A stretch of DNA of 64,000 nucleotides from JBFXAF01 sp050184585 (GCA_050184585.1 JBFXAF010000004.1:248001-312000), one strand, 5' to 3'; numbered from the stretch's first letter, positions 38,028 to 46,733 are shown. Numbers and translations are program-made. Notes: generated by a model from the letters alone, not told the origin.

Positions 38028-38510
38028 ATGACAATCGCCATTGGTTCGACCCTGCCCGAGGCCACCTTCAAGGTGATGACCGACGACGGCGCGAAGAACT
38101 TTACGACGGCGGACGTCTTCGCCGGCAAGAAGGTGGTCCTGTTCGGCGTGCCCGGCGCCTTCACGCCGACATGCAGCAACAACCATCTGCCGGGCTATCT
38201 CGAGAACCACGACGCGATCCTGGCGCGTGGAGTCGATACGATCGCAGTGCTCGCGGTCAACGACCAGCATGTGATGCGTGCCTGGGCCCGCTTCACCGGT
38301 GGCGAGGGCAAGCTGCTCTTCCTCGCAGACGGCAACGGCGATTTCGTCAAGACGGTGGGGCTCGACGCCGACTTCAGCGGGGGCGGGATGGGACTGCGGT
38401 CGAAGCGGTTCTCGATGCTTGTCGAGGACGGCAAGGTTGCCGCGCTCAATGTCGAGACCAAATCCGGCGTCGACGAGTCGGGCGCAGCGAAGATGCTGGA
38501 GCTTCTATAG
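38028..38510 (+). CDS. Peroxiredoxin, Prx5/AhpE-type, one-Cys
   Basis: A 160-aa thiol peroxidase of the Prx5 group. The peroxidatic site is PGAFTPTCS with Cys49 as nucleophile and the Thr/Pro/Arg shell partly visible. There is no other Cys in the protein, so reduction must come from an external thiol such as glutaredoxin/glutathione or thioredoxin. There is no signal peptide, so it is cytoplasmic. The 3' end overlaps the convergent rnhA by 6 nt. The ATG at 38028 is preceded by TGGAG. Confidence 0.92.
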   Translation: MTIAIGSTLPEATFKVMTDDGAKNFTTADVFAGKKVVLFGVPGAFTPTCSNNHLPGYLENHDAILARGVDTIAVLAVNDQHVMRAWARFTGGEGKLLFLADGNGDFVKTVGLDADFSGGGMGLRSKRFSMLVEDGKVAALNVETKSGVDESGAAKMLELL

Positions 38511-39026
38511 CGGCTTTGCCGCACCGCGTTTGGCCGCGCGATGCGCCTTCCCAGCGATATCATCACCTTCCCGCGGTCTCGTCTTCTTCTTGAAGGGCGC
38601 CATGCCGAGGCGCGCCAGTTCATCGGCGCGCTCGTTTTCGGGATGGCCGTCGTGGCCCTTCACCCAGTGCCAGGTCACCGTGTGAGGTGAACGCGCCGCG
38701 TCGAGGGCCTGCCACAATTCGACGTTCTTCACCGGCTTGTTGTCGGCCGTGCGCCAGCCGCGGCGTTTCCAGCCGGCCAGCCAGGACATGATGCCCTCCC
38801 GAACGTAGTTGCTGTCGGTATAGAGGTCGACGGCCACGGGCTCCTTCAGTGCGCCGAGCGCCTCGATGGCGGCCCGCAGTTCCATGCGGTTGTTGGTCGT
38901 ATCCGCCTCGCCGCCCGAAAGCTCCTTTACCTTGCCATTGTATCGCAGCAAGGCGCCCCATCCGCCCGGGCCTGGATTGCCGGAGCATGCGCCGTCTGTG
39001 AAGATCTCGACACTCTTCACCGTCAA
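38505..39026 (-). CDS. rnhA: Ribonuclease HI
   Basis: Degrades the RNA strand of RNA:DNA hybrids. The 173-aa protein has the DEDD-type active site: Asp in FTDGACSGNPGPGGWG, Glu in MELRAAIEAL, Asp in YTDSNYV, and the histidine-loop region ending HPENERADELA with the last Asp. A basic Arg/Lys-rich C-terminal tail (about 148-173) extends past the classical fold. The start overlaps the thrB stop by 4 nt (ATGA), so the pair is coupled, an order seen in many Hyphomicrobiales. Confidence 0.95.
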   Translation of the reverse strand: MTVKSVEIFTDGACSGNPGPGGWGALLRYNGKVKELSGGEADTTNNRMELRAAIEALGALKEPVAVDLYTDSNYVREGIMSWLAGWKRRGWRTADNKPVKNVELWQALDAARSPHTVTWHWVKGHDGHPENERADELARLGMAPFKKKTRPREGDDIAGKAHRAAKRGAAKPL

Positions 39027-39985
39027 CCGATCCCGTATTCGGAGGCGGATTCGACCCGCCGGTGGAATCGCAGGCGGCGGATGTACTCGCGGGGATCACG
39101 CTTCTGCACCAATGCCCCGTCGGGAATGGTCAGCCAGTCGTAGAGGCGGGTCAGCAGAAAACGCAGCGCCGACCCGCGTGCGAGCAACGGCAGCGCGTCC
39201 CTCTCTGCTGCCTCCAGCGGCCGGACTTCCTGATATCCGGCGAGCAAGGCCGCGCCCTTGGTGAGGTTGAAGGCATGGTCCTTCTCGAAGCACCAGGCAT
39301 TGAGACAGGTCGCGAGATCATAGGCATAGAGGTCGTTGCAGGCGAAGTAGAAGTCGATCAGGCCCGACAGCCGTTCGCCCAGGAAGAAGACGTTGTCGGG
39401 AAACAGATCGGCATGGATGATGCCCTCGGGGAGCCCTTTCGGCCAGCGGTAGCCTAGCTCCGCGAACTCCGCGTCCACTTCGTCGACCAGCCCGGGTTCG
39501 ACCTCGTCCGCGCGTGGTCGCGCGCCGACCCAGAGTTTCCGCCAGCCATCGAGGGCGAGGGCGTTGGGGCGACGCATCGGAAAGTCGGCGCCAGCGAGAT
39601 GCAGCGCTCCAAGCGCCCTGCCGACCGCGCGGCAATGCCCTATGGTCGGGCGGCGCGGCCAGACGCCTTCGAGGAAGGTGATGATCGCGGCGGGCCGGCC
39701 GGCGATGATGCCGGTGGGTCGGCCGTCAATGCGCGTAACGGGCAGCGGACACACGATTCCGCGGGCTGCAAGGTGCTGCATGAGCCCAAGGAAGAATGGC
39801 AGGTCGGCCGCATCAACCCGTTTCTCGTAAAGGGTCAGAATGAAGGTGCCGGCGGTCGTGTGCAGCAGGTAGTTGGAGTTCTCCGAGCCTTCGGCGATGC
39901 CCTTGTAAGACATCAACGTACCGATGGCGTACTCCGCCAGCAGGCGCTCCAGGTCTATCTCGGACACATCGGTGTAGACGGCCAT
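39023..39985 (-). CDS. thrB: Homoserine kinase (ThrB, APH-fold type)
   Basis: Phosphorylates homoserine to O-phosphohomoserine for threonine synthesis. This 320-aa enzyme belongs to the aminoglycoside-phosphotransferase fold, not the GHMP kinase fold of E. coli ThrB. It shows the N-terminal GSENSNYLLHT loop, the catalytic loop HADLFPDNVFF with Asp and Asn, and the metal-binding LIDFYFACND. The ATG at 39985 lies one base from the ispH stop on the same strand. Its stop overlaps rnhA by 4 nt. The thrC partner is encoded about 7.4 kb away at 30196. Confidence 0.94.
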   Translation of the reverse strand: MAVYTDVSEIDLERLLAEYAIGTLMSYKGIAEGSENSNYLLHTTAGTFILTLYEKRVDAADLPFFLGLMQHLAARGIVCPLPVTRIDGRPTGIIAGRPAAIITFLEGVWPRRPTIGHCRAVGRALGALHLAGADFPMRRPNALALDGWRKLWVGARPRADEVEPGLVDEVDAEFAELGYRWPKGLPEGIIHADLFPDNVFFLGERLSGLIDFYFACNDLYAYDLATCLNAWCFEKDHAFNLTKGAALLAGYQEVRPLEAAERDALPLLARGSALRFLLTRLYDWLTIPDGALVQKRDPREYIRRLRFHRRVESASEYGIG

Positions 39986-39986
39986 G

Positions 39987-41003
39987 TCAGCGCGCGCCGT
40001 TGACGAAGGCCATGTCAGGGGCCGTCAGTTCGACATCGCGCAGAGCACGCATCACGGGGAAGTTCTCCGTCTCGGTCGCCGTCGCGGCGATCTCGACAGT
40101 CACGGAATAGCGTTCGCGGAAAGCTTCTATGATCTCGTCGACGATGATTTCCGGCGCGGACGCACCAGCCGACAGGCCGACGATGCGCAGATCGCCCACG
40201 CTGTCCCACGGGATTTCAAGGGCCCTCTGCACGAGGAGGGAACGCTTTGCGCCGGCCCTATCCGCAACCTCGACCAGCCGACGCGAGTTGGACGAGTTGG
40301 GCGCTCCCACGACAAGGAACAGGTCCACTGCGGCGGCCGATTCCTTCACCGCCTCCTGGCGGTTGGTCGTGGCATAGCAGATGGACTCGGCGGCCGGCGC
40401 GTGAAGGTCGGGAAAACGCCTCTCAAGCGCGCGGATCACGCCGGCGGTGTCCTCGACCGAAAGCGTTGTCTGGGTGACGTAGCCCAATTCCGTGGAGTTT
40501 GGAGGCGCAAACGCCGCCGCATCGGCTTCGGTTTCGACAAGAGTGACGGTGCCTTCCGGAAGCTGTCCCATCGTGCCGATCACCTCGGGATGACCGGCAT
40601 GGCCGACCAGCAGGACGTGGCGGCCGAGCCGCTGGTGGCGCAGCGCCTGCTTGTGCACCTTCGAGACCAGCGGGCAGGTCGCATCGAGGTAGAACAGGTT
40701 GCGCGCCTCCGCGTCGGCCGGCACGGACTTCGGCACGCCGTGCGCGGAGAAGACCACCGGGCAATGCCGGTGTTCCGATGGAATCTCGTCGAGTTCCTCG
40801 ACGAAGACCGCGCCGAGATTCTGGAGGCCCTCGACCACGTAGCGGTTGTGGACGATCTCGTGCCTGACATAGACCGGCGCGCCGTACTTCTTCAGAGCCA
40901 GCACGACAATCTGGATCGCACGATCCACGCCCGCGCAAAAGCCGCGTGGCTGGCAAAGCCGGACGGTCAGTGGTGGCTTGTTGCTGGAGGGAACGATGTT
41001 CAT
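39987..41003 (-). CDS. ispH: 4-hydroxy-3-methylbut-2-enyl diphosphate reductase (IspH)
   Basis: Iron-sulfur enzyme for the last step of the MEP pathway, releasing IPP and DMAPP. The 338-aa protein carries the three conserved cluster cysteines: C23 in GFCAGVDRA, Cys near 110 in DATCPLVSKVH, and C209 in SICYATTNRQ. It also has the GxHPEVxG-type HAGHPEVIGTMG and NSSNSRRL blocks. The ATG at 41003 is the family start. It follows surf1 after 49 nt on the same strand and precedes thrB by one base. The first MEP gene, dxs, is also in this window, and CtaB uses a farnesyl product of the pathway. Confidence 0.95.
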   Translation of the reverse strand: MNIVPSSNKPPLTVRLCQPRGFCAGVDRAIQIVVLALKKYGAPVYVRHEIVHNRYVVEGLQNLGAVFVEELDEIPSEHRHCPVVFSAHGVPKSVPADAEARNLFYLDATCPLVSKVHKQALRHQRLGRHVLLVGHAGHPEVIGTMGQLPEGTVTLVETEADAAAFAPPNSTELGYVTQTTLSVEDTAGVIRALERRFPDLHAPAAESICYATTNRQEAVKESAAAVDLFLVVGAPNSSNSRRLVEVADRAGAKRSLLVQRALEIPWDSVGDLRIVGLSAGASAPEIIVDEIIEAFRERYSVTVEIAATATETENFPVMRALRDVELTAPDMAFVNGAR

Positions 41004-41052
41004 GGCGCTCTTTGTGGATCAGCGGCGACATGGGGGGCCGTACCGTTGGCTG

Positions 41053-41799
41053 TCAAGTCGCCGGTCCTCGCATGCATCGCCACGTCCATGCGCCAAGCAC
41101 CGCGAGGAGGGCGAGCGCGAGGCCGAACCAGGTGACGGCATATTGCAGATGGTTGTTGGGCAGATCGATGAGCGTCACCCCGCCGACCGGCAGTCCACCG
41201 GGATTGGGCGTGGCGTCCGCGTCGACGAACAAGGGCAGCACATCGGCATTCGGCGGCAGACCGGCCGAGTCGGCCATCTTGCGGATGTCTTTCCAGTAGA
41301 ACACGTTCTTCGCCGGGTCGTTATCCGGCAGGATCGAGGACGGCTTATCGATCAGCGGCGCGCGCACCAGCCCGACGACTGTCACTGGGCCGAAAACCTG
41401 CCCCTGCTCCCGCATGGCGGCCTCCTTGTTTCCATAGGGCACGAAACCGCGATTGACGAAGAGGTACTTCCCGTCCGCGAGTTCGAGGGGCGTGTAGACA
41501 TTGAAGCCGGCTTGTCCCTTCCAGGTGGATAGGAAGTGGCGTTCCGATTCGTGGTGGAACCGACCTCGCGCGCGGACCGGCCTGTACTCCTGGGCGGCGA
41601 TCGATTGGTCGGAGGACAATACCTCGGCGAGTTCGACCGGCGCTTGGCCGATCCTCTGGTCGATGGTGGCGAGTAGCGCCTCCTTCCACGCGAGACGCTG
41701 CAACTGCCACATCCCGAGCGCCATCAGAATCGTGAACGCGGTCGCGCCTAGCGCGAGGGTGATCCAGGGGATGCGACCCGTCGCAGCCTCCGCAGTCAT
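41053..41799 (-). CDS. surf1: SURF1 family cytochrome oxidase assembly protein
   Basis: Assembly factor for heme-copper oxidase, thought to help heme a insertion into subunit I. The 248-aa protein has the typical SURF1 layout: N-terminal membrane helix (about 16-36) with GMWQLQRLAWKEALL after it, a periplasmic domain with YRPVRARGRF, the NRGFVP signature and FYWKDIRKM, and a C-terminal membrane helix (about 222-242, NNHLQYAVTWFGLALALLA). The ATG at 41799 overlaps the DUF983 stop (ATGA). The position after the cox genes fits its role. Confidence 0.93.
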   Translation of the reverse strand: MTAEAATGRIPWITLALGATAFTILMALGMWQLQRLAWKEALLATIDQRIGQAPVELAEVLSSDQSIAAQEYRPVRARGRFHHESERHFLSTWKGQAGFNVYTPLELADGKYLFVNRGFVPYGNKEAAMREQGQVFGPVTVVGLVRAPLIDKPSSILPDNDPAKNVFYWKDIRKMADSAGLPPNADVLPLFVDADATPNPGGLPVGGVTLIDLPNNHLQYAVTWFGLALALLAVLGAWTWRCMRGPAT

Positions 41800-42200
41800 G
41801 ACGTCCCATCGTCCAGCCGCCCTTCGGCGGCGCTGTTGCGGTACTGGAGCGCGATCATGGTGCCCTTGGCGAGACGCAGCGCGGACAGGCAAAGCACGAT
41901 CGCCAGCGGAATCCACAGCACCAGGTGAAGCCAGAGCGGCGGGGAAAACGAGACCTCGGCCCAGAGCGCGATGCCGACCACGACGAAGCCCGTGGCGAGC
42001 ATGACAAAGATCGCTGGGCCGTCACCGGAATCGGCGAAGGCGTTGTCGAGGCCGCAGACCCCGCAACGCGGTGCGATCGACAGGTAGCCGGAGAACAGCC
42101 GGCCTTCCCCGCAGCGCGGGCAGCGACCACGAAGGCCAGCTTTCACCGGATCGACTGGCGGCCAGTGAGCCAGGTCTTCGCCATGGCGAGGCTCGCTCAT
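41796..42200 (-). CDS. DUF983 membrane protein
   Basis: A 134-aa DUF983 protein. The N-terminal part has two CxxC pairs, CPRCGEG and CGVCGL, suggestive of a small zinc ribbon, followed by two membrane segments (about 62-84 and 88-108). DUF983 genes are regularly found in alphaproteobacterial cox operons; the exact function is not established. The ATG at 42200 is the most likely start; the open frame extends to 42254. It overlaps surf1 by 4 nt. A strong hairpin lies upstream, between ctaE and this gene. Confidence 0.87.
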   Translation of the reverse strand: MSEPRHGEDLAHWPPVDPVKAGLRGRCPRCGEGRLFSGYLSIAPRCGVCGLDNAFADSGDGPAIFVMLATGFVVVGIALWAEVSFSPPLWLHLVLWIPLAIVLCLSALRLAKGTMIALQYRNSAAEGRLDDGTS

Positions 42201-42279
42201 CCAATGTTCTTTCGGCGGTCGATCACCACTCGCGCTTTCCACGCTCCGTTCCACCTCCGGATGGCGCTTGAAACGCGAA

Positions 42280-42299
42280 CGGCCGCGTCACCGCGGCCG
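42280..42299. terminator. GNRA-capped hairpin between ctaE and DUF983
   Basis: A perfect 8-bp GC stem CGGCCGCG / CGCGGCCG (42280-42287 and 42292-42299) closes a 4-nt loop. On the minus-strand transcript the loop is GTGA, a GNRA tetraloop. It lies 22 nt past the ctaE stop and is followed by a weak T-rich stretch (TTCGCGTTTC). It could terminate or attenuate the ctaC-ctaE transcript, or protect its 3' end. Confidence 0.55.
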
Positions 42300-42321
42300 C
42301 CCGGGATCCCGACGCTTCCGG

Positions 42322-43197
42322 TCAGTGCGCTATCGGGGCGCCCGCCGACGCCCAGACGTAGATGCAGGCGAACAGGAACAACCACACCACGTCGACGAAA
42401 TGCCAATACCATGCAGCAGCCTCGAACCCGAAATGTTGCTGCGGCGTGAAGTGGCCGGCCATTGCTCGGAACAGGCACACCAGCAGAAACACGGTTCCGA
42501 CGAAGACGTGGAAGCCGTGGAAGCCCGTCGCCATGAAGAAGGTCGCGCCGTAGATGGAATCCCTGAAATCGAAAGGTGCGTGAGCGTATTCGTAGACCTG
42601 CACGGCCGAGAACAGCACGCCGAGAACGACGGTCAGCACCAGGCCCCAGATGAGGCCCTTGCGATCGTCGTGGAGCAGCGCGTGGTGCGCCCAGGTGACC
42701 GTGGTACCGGAAAGCAGGAGGATCACGGTGTTGTAGAGAGGCAGGTGGAAGGGGTCGAGGACCTCGATGCCCTGTGGCGGCCAGGTGCCCCCGGTATAGG
42801 CCTCACGCGCGTACTGCGCCGCCTCGTTGGGAAAGAGACTGGCGTCGAAGAAGGCCCAGAACCAGGCGACGAAGAACATCACCTCCGAGGCGATGAACAT
42901 GATCATGCCGTAGCGCAGGTGCAGCGACACGACGCGGGTGTGGTCGCCCTGATGCGCCTCTTTCACCGTGTCCGACCACCAGGCGAACATCGTATAGAGC
43001 ACGATCACCAGACCGATGAAGAACAGCCACGGATTGGCGATGTTGTAGCCAAAGACCGGGAACACGCCCTCATTGATGTAGCGCATATAGGCGATGCCGC
43101 CGATCGCCATCACCAACGCGCCGATCGAGCCGATGAACGGCCAAGGGCTGGGATCGACGAGGTGATAGTCGTGATGTTTGGCGTGCGTATCAGCCAT
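42322..43197 (-). CDS. ctaE: Cytochrome c oxidase subunit III
   Basis: Structural subunit III of the aa3-type oxidase in the inner membrane. The 291-aa protein has seven membrane segments and the family blocks YHLVDPSPWPFIGS, EVMFFVAWFWAFFDASLFP (with the conserved lipid/DCCD-site Glu region), GTWPPQGIEVLDPF, and the C-terminal FEAAAWYWHFVDVVWLFLF. The ATG at 43197 is one base from the ctaG stop. It is the last structural cox gene before the hairpin at 42280. Confidence 0.96.
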   Translation of the reverse strand: MADTHAKHHDYHLVDPSPWPFIGSIGALVMAIGGIAYMRYINEGVFPVFGYNIANPWLFFIGLVIVLYTMFAWWSDTVKEAHQGDHTRVVSLHLRYGMIMFIASEVMFFVAWFWAFFDASLFPNEAAQYAREAYTGGTWPPQGIEVLDPFHLPLYNTVILLLSGTTVTWAHHALLHDDRKGLIWGLVLTVVLGVLFSAVQVYEYAHAPFDFRDSIYGATFFMATGFHGFHVFVGTVFLLVCLFRAMAGHFTPQQHFGFEAAAWYWHFVDVVWLFLFACIYVWASAGAPIAH

Positions 43198-43198
43198 G

Positions 43199-43825
43199 TC
43201 AGCCCCCGAGATTTTCATCGGTGTTGGTCTTTTCCGCGCCTGCGGCGGGCGCGGCCGCGACCGGCTTGTCCGCGCCGGTCGGGAAGAACGTATAGGAAAG
43301 AGTGATCGTGCGAATCTCTCTGAGCTCGGGCACGTCAACGATCGCCGGGTCGACGTAGAAGACAACCGGCATGTCCATTGTCTCACCCGGCTTGAGCTCG
43401 GTGTCGGTAAAGCAGAAGCATTCGACCTTGTTGAAATAGGCGCCGGCCATCTCGGGCGTGACGTTGAACGTGGCGCGCCCGGACGATGGCTTGGCAAACA
43501 CGTTCTTCGCCCGATAGTCCGCCTGAACCGTCTCGCCGATGTTCATCTCCACCGATCGCGCGACCGGCCCGAACTCCCAGGGCAAACCGCCGGACACGTT
43601 GGCGTCGAAACGCACGGTGATCTTCCGGCCGAGCACCCGGTCCGAGTATTGGGTGACCCGCTGGGTCGTGCCGCCATACCCGGTCACCTGGCAGAACAGC
43701 GCATAGAGGGGTACGGCGGCAAAGGACACGCCGACCATGGCCGCGAAGAAGGCCACGCACGCCCCGGCAATCACGCGGTTGGCGCGCTGCCTTGCTGGAT
43801 CGATGACGCCGCCGCCTCCGGCCAT
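43199..43825 (-). CDS. ctaG: Cytochrome c oxidase assembly protein CtaG (Cox11-type)
   Basis: Copper chaperone for the CuB centre of subunit I. The 208-aa protein has one N-terminal membrane helix (about 20-42, with AAVPLYALFCQVTGYGG after it) and a periplasmic copper-binding domain with the conserved CFCF motif in KVECFCFTDTELKPGE, plus MPVVFYVDP. The Cys in LFCQ is also a family position. A Pro/Ala-rich tail (about 185-208) is longer than usual. It lies 3 nt after coxF and one base before ctaE. Confidence 0.95.
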   Translation of the reverse strand: MAGGGGVIDPARQRANRVIAGACVAFFAAMVGVSFAAVPLYALFCQVTGYGGTTQRVTQYSDRVLGRKITVRFDANVSGGLPWEFGPVARSVEMNIGETVQADYRAKNVFAKPSSGRATFNVTPEMAGAYFNKVECFCFTDTELKPGETMDMPVVFYVDPAIVDVPELREIRTITLSYTFFPTGADKPVAAAPAAGAEKTNTDENLGG

Positions 43826-43828
43826 GAC

Positions 43829-43993
43829 CTACATCGCCCTATCGAGAACGGTTGGACCGAGGCGAACGATCGTCATCAGATACACCAGCACCACGAAGGC
43901 CGCGAGCGCCAGCGCGACGGCGAGCGAGCGGCTGCGTTGCGCCTTCTTCTGCGCGTTGGTCGGCTTGACTGTCTCGATGTCCACCGCGCTCAC
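43829..43993 (-). CDS. coxF: CoxF-like small membrane protein of the cox operon
   Basis: A 54-aa protein, easily overlooked because of its GTG start. The GTG at 43993 overlaps the ctaB stop (GTGA) and has GGGGGGAG at the right distance upstream. The sequence has a polar N-terminus (VKPTNAQKKAQRSRS) and one membrane helix (about 24-44). Small open frames of this type between ctaB and ctaG are known in Alphaproteobacteria as CoxF-like proteins; the function is unclear. The longer open frame to 44215 runs inside ctaB and is not credible as coding. Confidence 0.75.
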   Translation of the reverse strand: MSAVDIETVKPTNAQKKAQRSRSLAVALALAAFVVLVYLMTIVRLGPTVLDRAM

Positions 43994-44934
43994 GCTCCCC
44001 CCGCCGTCAGGGCCCGCGCCACAATGGAATCGACCAGATAGGCGGCGAAGATACCGAACAGGTACAGCAGCGAATAGGCAAACAGCGCCTTGGCCGGCTT
44101 CATGACGCGGTCGCGATCGTCCATTGCAAGGACGGCCCACGCGTACCGGGCGAAACCCGCGCCGAGCACGGCAGCCACCAGCCCGTAGCCGGCGCTCGCA
44201 TAGCCGAACGCCCAAGGCAGCACGCCGACGACTGCCACGACAAGCGCATAGGCGAATATCTGCCGGCGCGTGGAGCGATGACCGGCAACATTGGGCATCA
44301 TGGGGATGCCGGCGCGCGCGTAATCCTCGGACTTGAAGAGCGCCAGGGCCCAGAAGTGCGGCGGCGTCCAGAGGAAGATGATGAGGAACAGGAGCACGCT
44401 CTCAAGCGCGACAGCATCGGTTACGGCTGCCCATCCGATAACCGGAGGGATCGCGCCCGCCGCCCCGCCAATGACGATGTTTTGCGGTGTCCAGCGCTTC
44501 AGCCACATCGTGTAGACGACGGCATAGAAGAAGATCGTGAAGGCGAGCAGCGCCGCGGACAGCCAGTTGACGAAAACGCCAAGCGTCATCACCGAAAGCG
44601 CTGACAGAACGAGGCCAAACGCCAGCGCTTCGCCGGGCAGGACGCGGCCCGAGGGGATCGGGCGTCCGCTTGTCCGCGTCATCACCCCGTCAATGCCCGC
44701 GTCGTACCACATGTTCAGCGCACCCGACGCTCCCGCTCCAACGGCGATGCAGAGGATCGCGACCAGGGCCGTGACTGGATTCACGGTCACGGGGGCTGCG
44801 ACCAGACCAACGAACGCAGTGAACACCACGAGCGACATGACCCGCGGCTTCAGCAGTTCGAGGTAGTCGCCGGCCGTCGCCTCGGAAAGGCGGTGGCCGG
44901 CGTCCTCAAGCCCATTTTCGTCGACGAGAGCCAT
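43990..44934 (-). CDS. ctaB: Protoheme IX farnesyltransferase (heme O synthase)
   Basis: Polytopic membrane prenyltransferase that adds a farnesyl group to heme B, making heme O for oxidase. The 314-aa protein of the UbiA superfamily has nine predicted membrane segments. The two polyprenyl-diphosphate Asp regions are NMWYDAGIDGVMTRTSGRP and the later YARAGIPMMPNVAG loop region, and the family start DYLELLKPRVMSLV. The ATG is at 44934. ctaD ends 72 nt upstream. coxF overlaps its end by 4 nt. Confidence 0.95.
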   Translation of the reverse strand: MALVDENGLEDAGHRLSEATAGDYLELLKPRVMSLVVFTAFVGLVAAPVTVNPVTALVAILCIAVGAGASGALNMWYDAGIDGVMTRTSGRPIPSGRVLPGEALAFGLVLSALSVMTLGVFVNWLSAALLAFTIFFYAVVYTMWLKRWTPQNIVIGGAAGAIPPVIGWAAVTDAVALESVLLFLIIFLWTPPHFWALALFKSEDYARAGIPMMPNVAGHRSTRRQIFAYALVVAVVGVLPWAFGYASAGYGLVAAVLGAGFARYAWAVLAMDDRDRVMKPAKALFAYSLLYLFGIFAAYLVDSIVARALTAGGA

Positions 44935-45006
44935 TCGCTCGGTTTTCCACTCGCTCCGTATGGTCGAAGCCGCCGCGATGCCGGCGACGGCTTACCGTCG
45001 TGGCTT

Positions 45007-46698
45007 CTACTTGATCCGCGGCAGCTGTTCCCACTGGTGGAAAGGCGGCGGCGAGGGCAATTGCCACTCGAGAGTGGTCGCGCCTTCACCCCACGGGTTC
45101 GCCCCGGCGACGCGCTTCTTCGCAAAGGCCTCGAACACACCGTACAGGAAGACGAGCACGCCGAAGGCCGAAAGGTAGGAACCGTAGGAAGACACCATGT
45201 TCCAGCCGGCAAAGGCGTCCGGATAGTCGATGTAGCGGCGCGGCATTCCTGCAAGGCCGAGAAAGTGCTGCGGGAAGAACACCAGGTTCACGCCTATGAA
45301 GGTGATCCAAAAATGGGACCGCGCGATGAATGGCGAGTACATGTATCCCGTCATTTTCGGGAACCAGTAGTACCAGCCGGCGAAGATGGCGAAGACCGCT
45401 CCCAGCGACAGCACATAATGGAAGTGCGCGACGACGTAGTAGGTGTCGTGGAGCGCTCGGTCGAGGCCGGCATTCGCGAGCTGGACGCCGGTGACGCCGC
45501 CCACAGTGAAAAGGAAGATGAAGCCGATCGCCCACAGCATCGGCGTGCGCATGGAGATCGAGCCGCCCCACATGGTGGCGATCCAGGAGAAGATTTTCAC
45601 GCCGGTCGGCACCGCGATCACCATCGTGGCAAACACGAAATAGCGCTGCGTGTCGAGCGACAGACCGGTCGTATACATGTGGTGCGCCCACACGACGAAG
45701 CCGACCGCACCAATCGCCACCATCGCATAGGCCATGCCGAGATAGCCGAACACCGGCTTCCTCGAGAAGGTCGAGACGATATGGCTGACGATGCCGAAGC
45801 CCGGCAGGATCAGGATGTAGACTTCGGGATGGCCGAAGAACCAGAACAGGTGCTGGAACAGAATCGGGTCACCGCCGCCCTCCGGCTGGAAGAAGGCCGT
45901 GCCGAAGTTTCGATCCGTGAGCAGCATGGTGATCGCGCCGGCCAGCACCGGCAACGACAGAAGAAGCAGGAACGCGGTTACCAGCACCGACCATGCGAAA
46001 AGCGGCATCTTGTGCAGCGTCATGCCAGGCGCGCGCATGTTGAAGATGGTCGTGATGAAGTTGATCGCGCCGAGGATCGACGACGCGCCGGCGATATGCA
46101 GCGACAGGATCGCGAGGTCGACCGCAGGTCCGGGTGATTGCGTCGACAGCGGCGGATAGAGCGTCCAGCCACCCCCCACGCCCCAACTGCCGGTCGGACC
46201 GGGCATGAACATCGACAGGAGCAGCAGCGTGAAAGCCGGCGGCAGCAGCCAGAATGAGATGTTGTTCATGCGCGGGAAGGCCATGTCCGGCGCGCCGATC
46301 ATGATCGGCACCATCCAGTTGGCGAAGCCGCCGATCAAGGCCGGCATGACCATGAAGAAGATCATGATCAGCGCGTGCGCGGTGGTGAACACGTTGAACA
46401 TCTGCTTGCCGGCGTCGAGCGCGGCGTCCTCAGGCACGCCGTAGACCATCTGCGCAAGGCCGGTGAAAATCTGGATGCCTGGCTCGGCCAGCTCCCATCG
46501 CATCATGACCGACAGGAAGCCGCCGATGATGCCTGCGATGATCGCGAAGATCAGATAGAGCGTTCCGATGTCCTTGTGGTTGGTCGAATAGACCCACCTG
46601 ACCCAGCCGGACGGCCTGTGGTCGTGATGATCGTTGTATCCGGGAACATGCCCATGATCGTGGTCGTGATGATCTTCGTGGGTCGAAGCGCCTGCCAT
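45007..46698 (-). CDS. ctaD: Cytochrome c oxidase subunit I
   Basis: Catalytic subunit of the aa3 oxidase, holding heme a, heme a3 and CuB. The 563-aa protein has 12 membrane segments, the FFGHPEVYILILPGFGI block with the CuB His, the proton-channel Glu and the cross-linked Tyr, the HH pair in WAHHMYTTGL, and HFHYVLSLGAVF with the heme ligands. The first 29 residues contain nine histidines, an unusual extension. The ATG is at 46698. ctaC ends 35 nt upstream. Confidence 0.97.
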   Translation of the reverse strand: MAGASTHEDHHDHDHGHVPGYNDHHDHRPSGWVRWVYSTNHKDIGTLYLIFAIIAGIIGGFLSVMMRWELAEPGIQIFTGLAQMVYGVPEDAALDAGKQMFNVFTTAHALIMIFFMVMPALIGGFANWMVPIMIGAPDMAFPRMNNISFWLLPPAFTLLLLSMFMPGPTGSWGVGGGWTLYPPLSTQSPGPAVDLAILSLHIAGASSILGAINFITTIFNMRAPGMTLHKMPLFAWSVLVTAFLLLLSLPVLAGAITMLLTDRNFGTAFFQPEGGGDPILFQHLFWFFGHPEVYILILPGFGIVSHIVSTFSRKPVFGYLGMAYAMVAIGAVGFVVWAHHMYTTGLSLDTQRYFVFATMVIAVPTGVKIFSWIATMWGGSISMRTPMLWAIGFIFLFTVGGVTGVQLANAGLDRALHDTYYVVAHFHYVLSLGAVFAIFAGWYYWFPKMTGYMYSPFIARSHFWITFIGVNLVFFPQHFLGLAGMPRRYIDYPDAFAGWNMVSSYGSYLSAFGVLVFLYGVFEAFAKKRVAGANPWGEGATTLEWQLPSPPPFHQWEQLPRIK

Positions 46699-46733
46699 GG
46701 TCCGCTCCCTTCCTTGTTCTTCTCGACGTCCGT

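Noticed and set aside
44893..46137. Plus-strand open frame opposite ctaD
   Set aside because: Antisense to oxidase subunit I; Arg/His/Asp-rich, typical of a shadow of a membrane protein gene.
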